Shown in pieces: positions 61,009 to 64,000 of a DNA stretch of 64,000 nucleotides. Below the pieces are notes generated by a model, which did no database searches, was not told the origin of the DNA, and was given only the letters and a program-made list of their open reading frames with translations. Both the position numbers and the translations under genes were made by a program. Position 1 is the first letter of the stretch, and each line of letters begins with the position of its first letter. The stretch is from assembly GCA_023313575.1 (NCBI GenBank), contig JAJTTP010000016.1:1-64000 (forward strand), read 5' to 3'. The stretch comes from Eutypella sp. D-1. Lineage: Eukaryota; Ascomycota; Sordariomycetes; Xylariales; Diatrypaceae.

Positions 61009-64000
61009 GATTTCCCTTCCTTTTCTTTTTCTTCTTTCCCTTCTGCTTGTATACACGTCATGAGGTACGATAAACGTCGGTAATAAGATGGATTTGAAGC
61101 GCGTATTATATACGTGTAAGTGGAGAGAAGACGAGGGAGAAAGATGTGTGTCCCTTAGTTACTACCTAGGTACGTATAGATTGAATATAAATATCGGACC
61201 AGATCAGATCAGGGCATTATTCGAATCGCATTTCGTAATCCGGGTCAATTTGATGGGGTACAAATCAAATGCCATTCTGGCCTGTGAGATGGGGATTGCG
61301 CTACTATTATAATTGACTCTTATAAGCACGATAGCCCTAGAGATGACGGTGTGAAGGATTAGTTAATTTTTTCCCTTACCAGGCCGGGAGGCAAAAAAAT
61401 CATCAGCGCCTTTTTAAATCGCTTGTCATGCCCTGTTCCATGACCAACCCAGTCTAGCCAGGTCTGGTTACTCATTAGCTAACTAGTTCAAGTATACTAA
61501 AGTATGTATGCTAAGCAAGTACTAAAACCTTGAGAACCTTTTTTTGGCTTTTTCACTTACACCCGTACCTCTTATTGGCATATGAGCCTTATATCTTATA
61601 TGGAGTATAACATCTTCCTTTGCATGAATCGGGGTATTTGCCGAGAGAGAAAGCTTCCAAAGGTTCAGTTCAGGACTTGTGAACAGAATGTACGTAGGTA
61701 AGCTGGTAAGTACTAAGGGACCACGTGCATCAGCCCTGCAGCTAAACCTTGCTTAAGGTGCCGCTAATGATGCCGCTTAAAGCCGTGTAGCCGTTTAAGC
61801 CGTTCTAGACCAGCATGATAACGTATATTTGCATAACTTTGCATATTATGTTGTGCATCGGCATATCTCGCATATATGCCGTAATACCATTTGCCATGAA
61901 TCCTTCTGATTCTGCCCCTCACAACCCCCTATCCACGCAACCACGGGTTTCACTTACATCCTATAAGTAAGACCATTTGACTATCCAGCCCACCTAAGCT
62001 GTTAAGTAATACCTACCCGGGATAGCGAGATGTAGGATATAGGTAACTAGGACGTTGGCAGAAAGCGCTCAATGAAGAACGTCGGACGACTTGAAGAGCC
62101 CCCCTGCGTCTTCCGTCGAATGATTCTATTTGGCAACCAGCCTTGAAGATCCTCAACGAAGATTTTGAAGTACTAGGCCGACTAGGCCGGTTCGCTCTAT
62201 AGAGCGCTTCGCTCTGCGTGTCGCTACCGATATAGTGTATATCCCGGCCTAGGTAGACCGCGATTACGCTTTTAGTATTGAACATCTGACACTCGCTAGC
62301 TGAAACAGACGAGGAACACCTTGAAGTACAATAAATTGAACTTACAGCCGACCGGCAACTAGATCATGGTTTTTTTCCACTACTCTAGTTCTTGATCATT
62401 GGAGTCCTTGATTTGCTGGTATCACAAACAGGAGCTGTGGTGCGTGGATGGATTCTGTATTGGCCTGTCGGGGTTTCGTCCGGGTCTTAATAAAATATGG
62501 CCAGCCAGCTTTACCAGGCCGTGCCACTGAGCCCGATAACACATAACAGTAACAAGCTTATTTATATCGTTCGAGATTAAAATTGATAATGTCATGATAA
62601 CAGCGAGAGGGGCGTCAGCAATTTGGGATATCGTAGTTGGAAAAGATGGTTGTGTAAGTACGATACAACCTTCAGAAATCCACAACGAGGGACCAACACA
62701 GTTGCACCCCAAAGTCTTTTGCGACCAACCCTCTGTCACCCCATATTCACGTTGCCAAACCACCACCCCAGCTACTCCGACCTGGAGCCGCGGATCGGCA
62801 GCTTCGCCCGAAGCGCTACCCACAACCCCGCGGGCTAAGGAGCGTCACACGGGCCGGGATATGTACCTCCCGGGCTCATATCTGCTCGCCGCGAGCCACG
62901 CGTAGGGTGTGATACCCCTGCGCACCTTCACCAAGGTCGAGACACGTTGTGGGAGACTTGCTGCTGGCCACCAGCACGCGACTGAAGCGTGACTTCGCGT
63001 ATCTCGAATATCTTAGATTTGCGCGTTTGCGTAGGATCCGCTGTTCTCGACGGACTCTGGTGAGCAGAGCCGGGCCGTGATCATCTTAGCTCTCCGGGCG
63101 GAACTCGCAAAAGCGACCGTCGAGTCTCCCGCACCACGCGAAGCATCTCGAGAGAGCATCGAATGGGTGATTAGCAAGGTCTTGGACTGGGTGTCCCACC
63201 TGGGCTTCCACGTCGACTACAATATAGACCCTTCATCGCAGCCTAGGCCTCTCGTTTCTTCCGTCGAACCCCTGCGGAAGGATTGATGGGCGGAGGTGAC
63301 AAGGGGGTCAGCCCGGAAAGAGGAAGAGAGCGACCGTGTTAGGTTACTACGCGCAACTCAGCGAGTAACCGGACACCGAGCTGGCGGCACTCGCGACCTC
63401 AATCGCAAAAGAGCGGGTTGCCCGTGCACTTTGTTGGCTTACCTGCCAGCGATCTGTAAATGATTTCGCGCTGTTCCCTCCCACTTACCCTTCTCCGCGC
63501 CTTCATATACTCCAGACAACAGCGACACATCGCACAGCCGGGCGCGAGGCAGGCTGCAGGCGGCCCCATCCTTTGTTACAGTCGTGGTCAGTCGAAGTCA
63601 TGGGCCATCAGCCACTTCGAAGTAATACTCAGGTAATGGCACCGGAGCCCTTCCTGCACAAGGATCCTTGGTAGCCTCTGGGAGCCTGACCACATGCGGA
63701 AGTCTACATGCGGATGCTACTGATGATCCATATTAGAGATACCTTCAAGACTTACGTACGTAGTATAAATTATAGAGTGTAACGACTACCATACCATACC
63801 TAGGTAGGGACTTAACAATTCTAGCCTAGGTCATGTAGGGCGAGGTAGGGTAGGCATCGCCTATCATCTGTTTCATCCCGTCGGGTTGAGGTGTTGACTG
63901 TTCTAAAGATAGACGAGAGAAAAAAGATGAGCCTTCGACTCCGGCTACTTTAGGCGGGTCACATTGGTTGGTTTCCACTTTCCAGAAAGGGCAGTTGCGA
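61009..64000. other. 3 kb without a supportable gene
   Basis: Intergenic sequence with the SPX-RING promoter at its left end. Frames at 62,422-62,823 (minus), 62,594-62,905 (plus) and 63,077-63,286 (plus) overlap or lack recognisable domains. The stretch 62,700-63,450 is more GC-rich than its surroundings and could hold a degraded gene or the edge of one, but no homology was seen. A perfect 14-bp palindrome is at 62,193-62,206, and TACCTAGGTA-like motifs are near 61,166, 62,246, 63,797 and 63,824. Confidence 0.35.
62193..62206. repeat. 14-bp perfect palindrome cgctctatagagcg
   Basis: A perfect inverted repeat without spacer, followed at once by a third partial copy (cttcgctctgcg). Function unknown. 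Confidence 0.7.

Noticed and set aside
63077..63286. 69-codon frame with a Trp/Val-rich helix-like middle
   Set aside because: Too short, no homology recognised and no flanking exons found; it may be a relic, but cannot be supported.

Overview
The window comes from a filamentous ascomycete (Pezizomycotina; Sordariomycetes is my best guess). The evidence is short GT-AG introns with CTAAC/CTGAC branch sites, a histone H2A ending in SQEL, a fungal-type cystathionine gamma-synthase, and a first 28 kb that looks destroyed by repeat-induced point mutation (RIP: CpA/TpG changed to TpA, so CA is rare, TA dominates, and CpG and CpC survive).

Positions 1 to about 28,500 are an AT-rich, gene-free block made almost entirely of nested, RIP-mutated copies of one non-LTR (LINE) retrotransposon of about 6.4 kb. 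It has relics of a reverse transcriptase (YADD decayed to YADN), a probable RNase H remnant and a CAT-repeat 3' tail. Copy A (1-4770) is cut by the window edge. Copy B (about 7312-13686) and copy C (14279-20680) are full length on the plus strand. Copy D (about 20979-27882) is full length and inverted. An older inverted copy, F, is split into pieces by B, C and D. C carries a clear 17-bp target duplication. D carries two later insertions: a 434-bp TA-flanked element that escaped RIP, and a 31-bp scrap of LINE tail flanked by a 15-bp target duplication.

Positions 28,500 to 37,300 are a sparse accessory zone next to the heterochromatin. It holds a secreted CE1 acetylxylan-esterase-type gene killed by one TGA, a soluble phosphatidylserine-decarboxylase-like (PsiD-type) decarboxylase, and a secreted berberine-bridge-type FAD oxidase. 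The last two sit head to tail and could be a small amine/alkaloid pathway, but this is inference.

Positions 37,300 to 61,010 are a housekeeping region: KGD2 (2-oxoglutarate dehydrogenase E2, minus), a five-exon complex I NDUFB9/B22 LYR subunit (plus, starting with a 23-nt exon), histones H2A (minus) and H2B (plus) as a divergent pair, SQS1 (R3H/G-patch activator of Prp43, minus), ATG4 (plus, with one GC-AG intron), JJJ1 (ribosome-biogenesis J-protein, minus), cystathionine gamma-synthase (minus), and an SPX-RING ubiquitin ligase that ends in a CaaX box (minus). The last 3 kb shows no gene I can support. Exon coordinates were worked out by hand from splice sites, reading frame and family conservation. 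No RNA gene, CRISPR array or prokaryotic feature was recognised.
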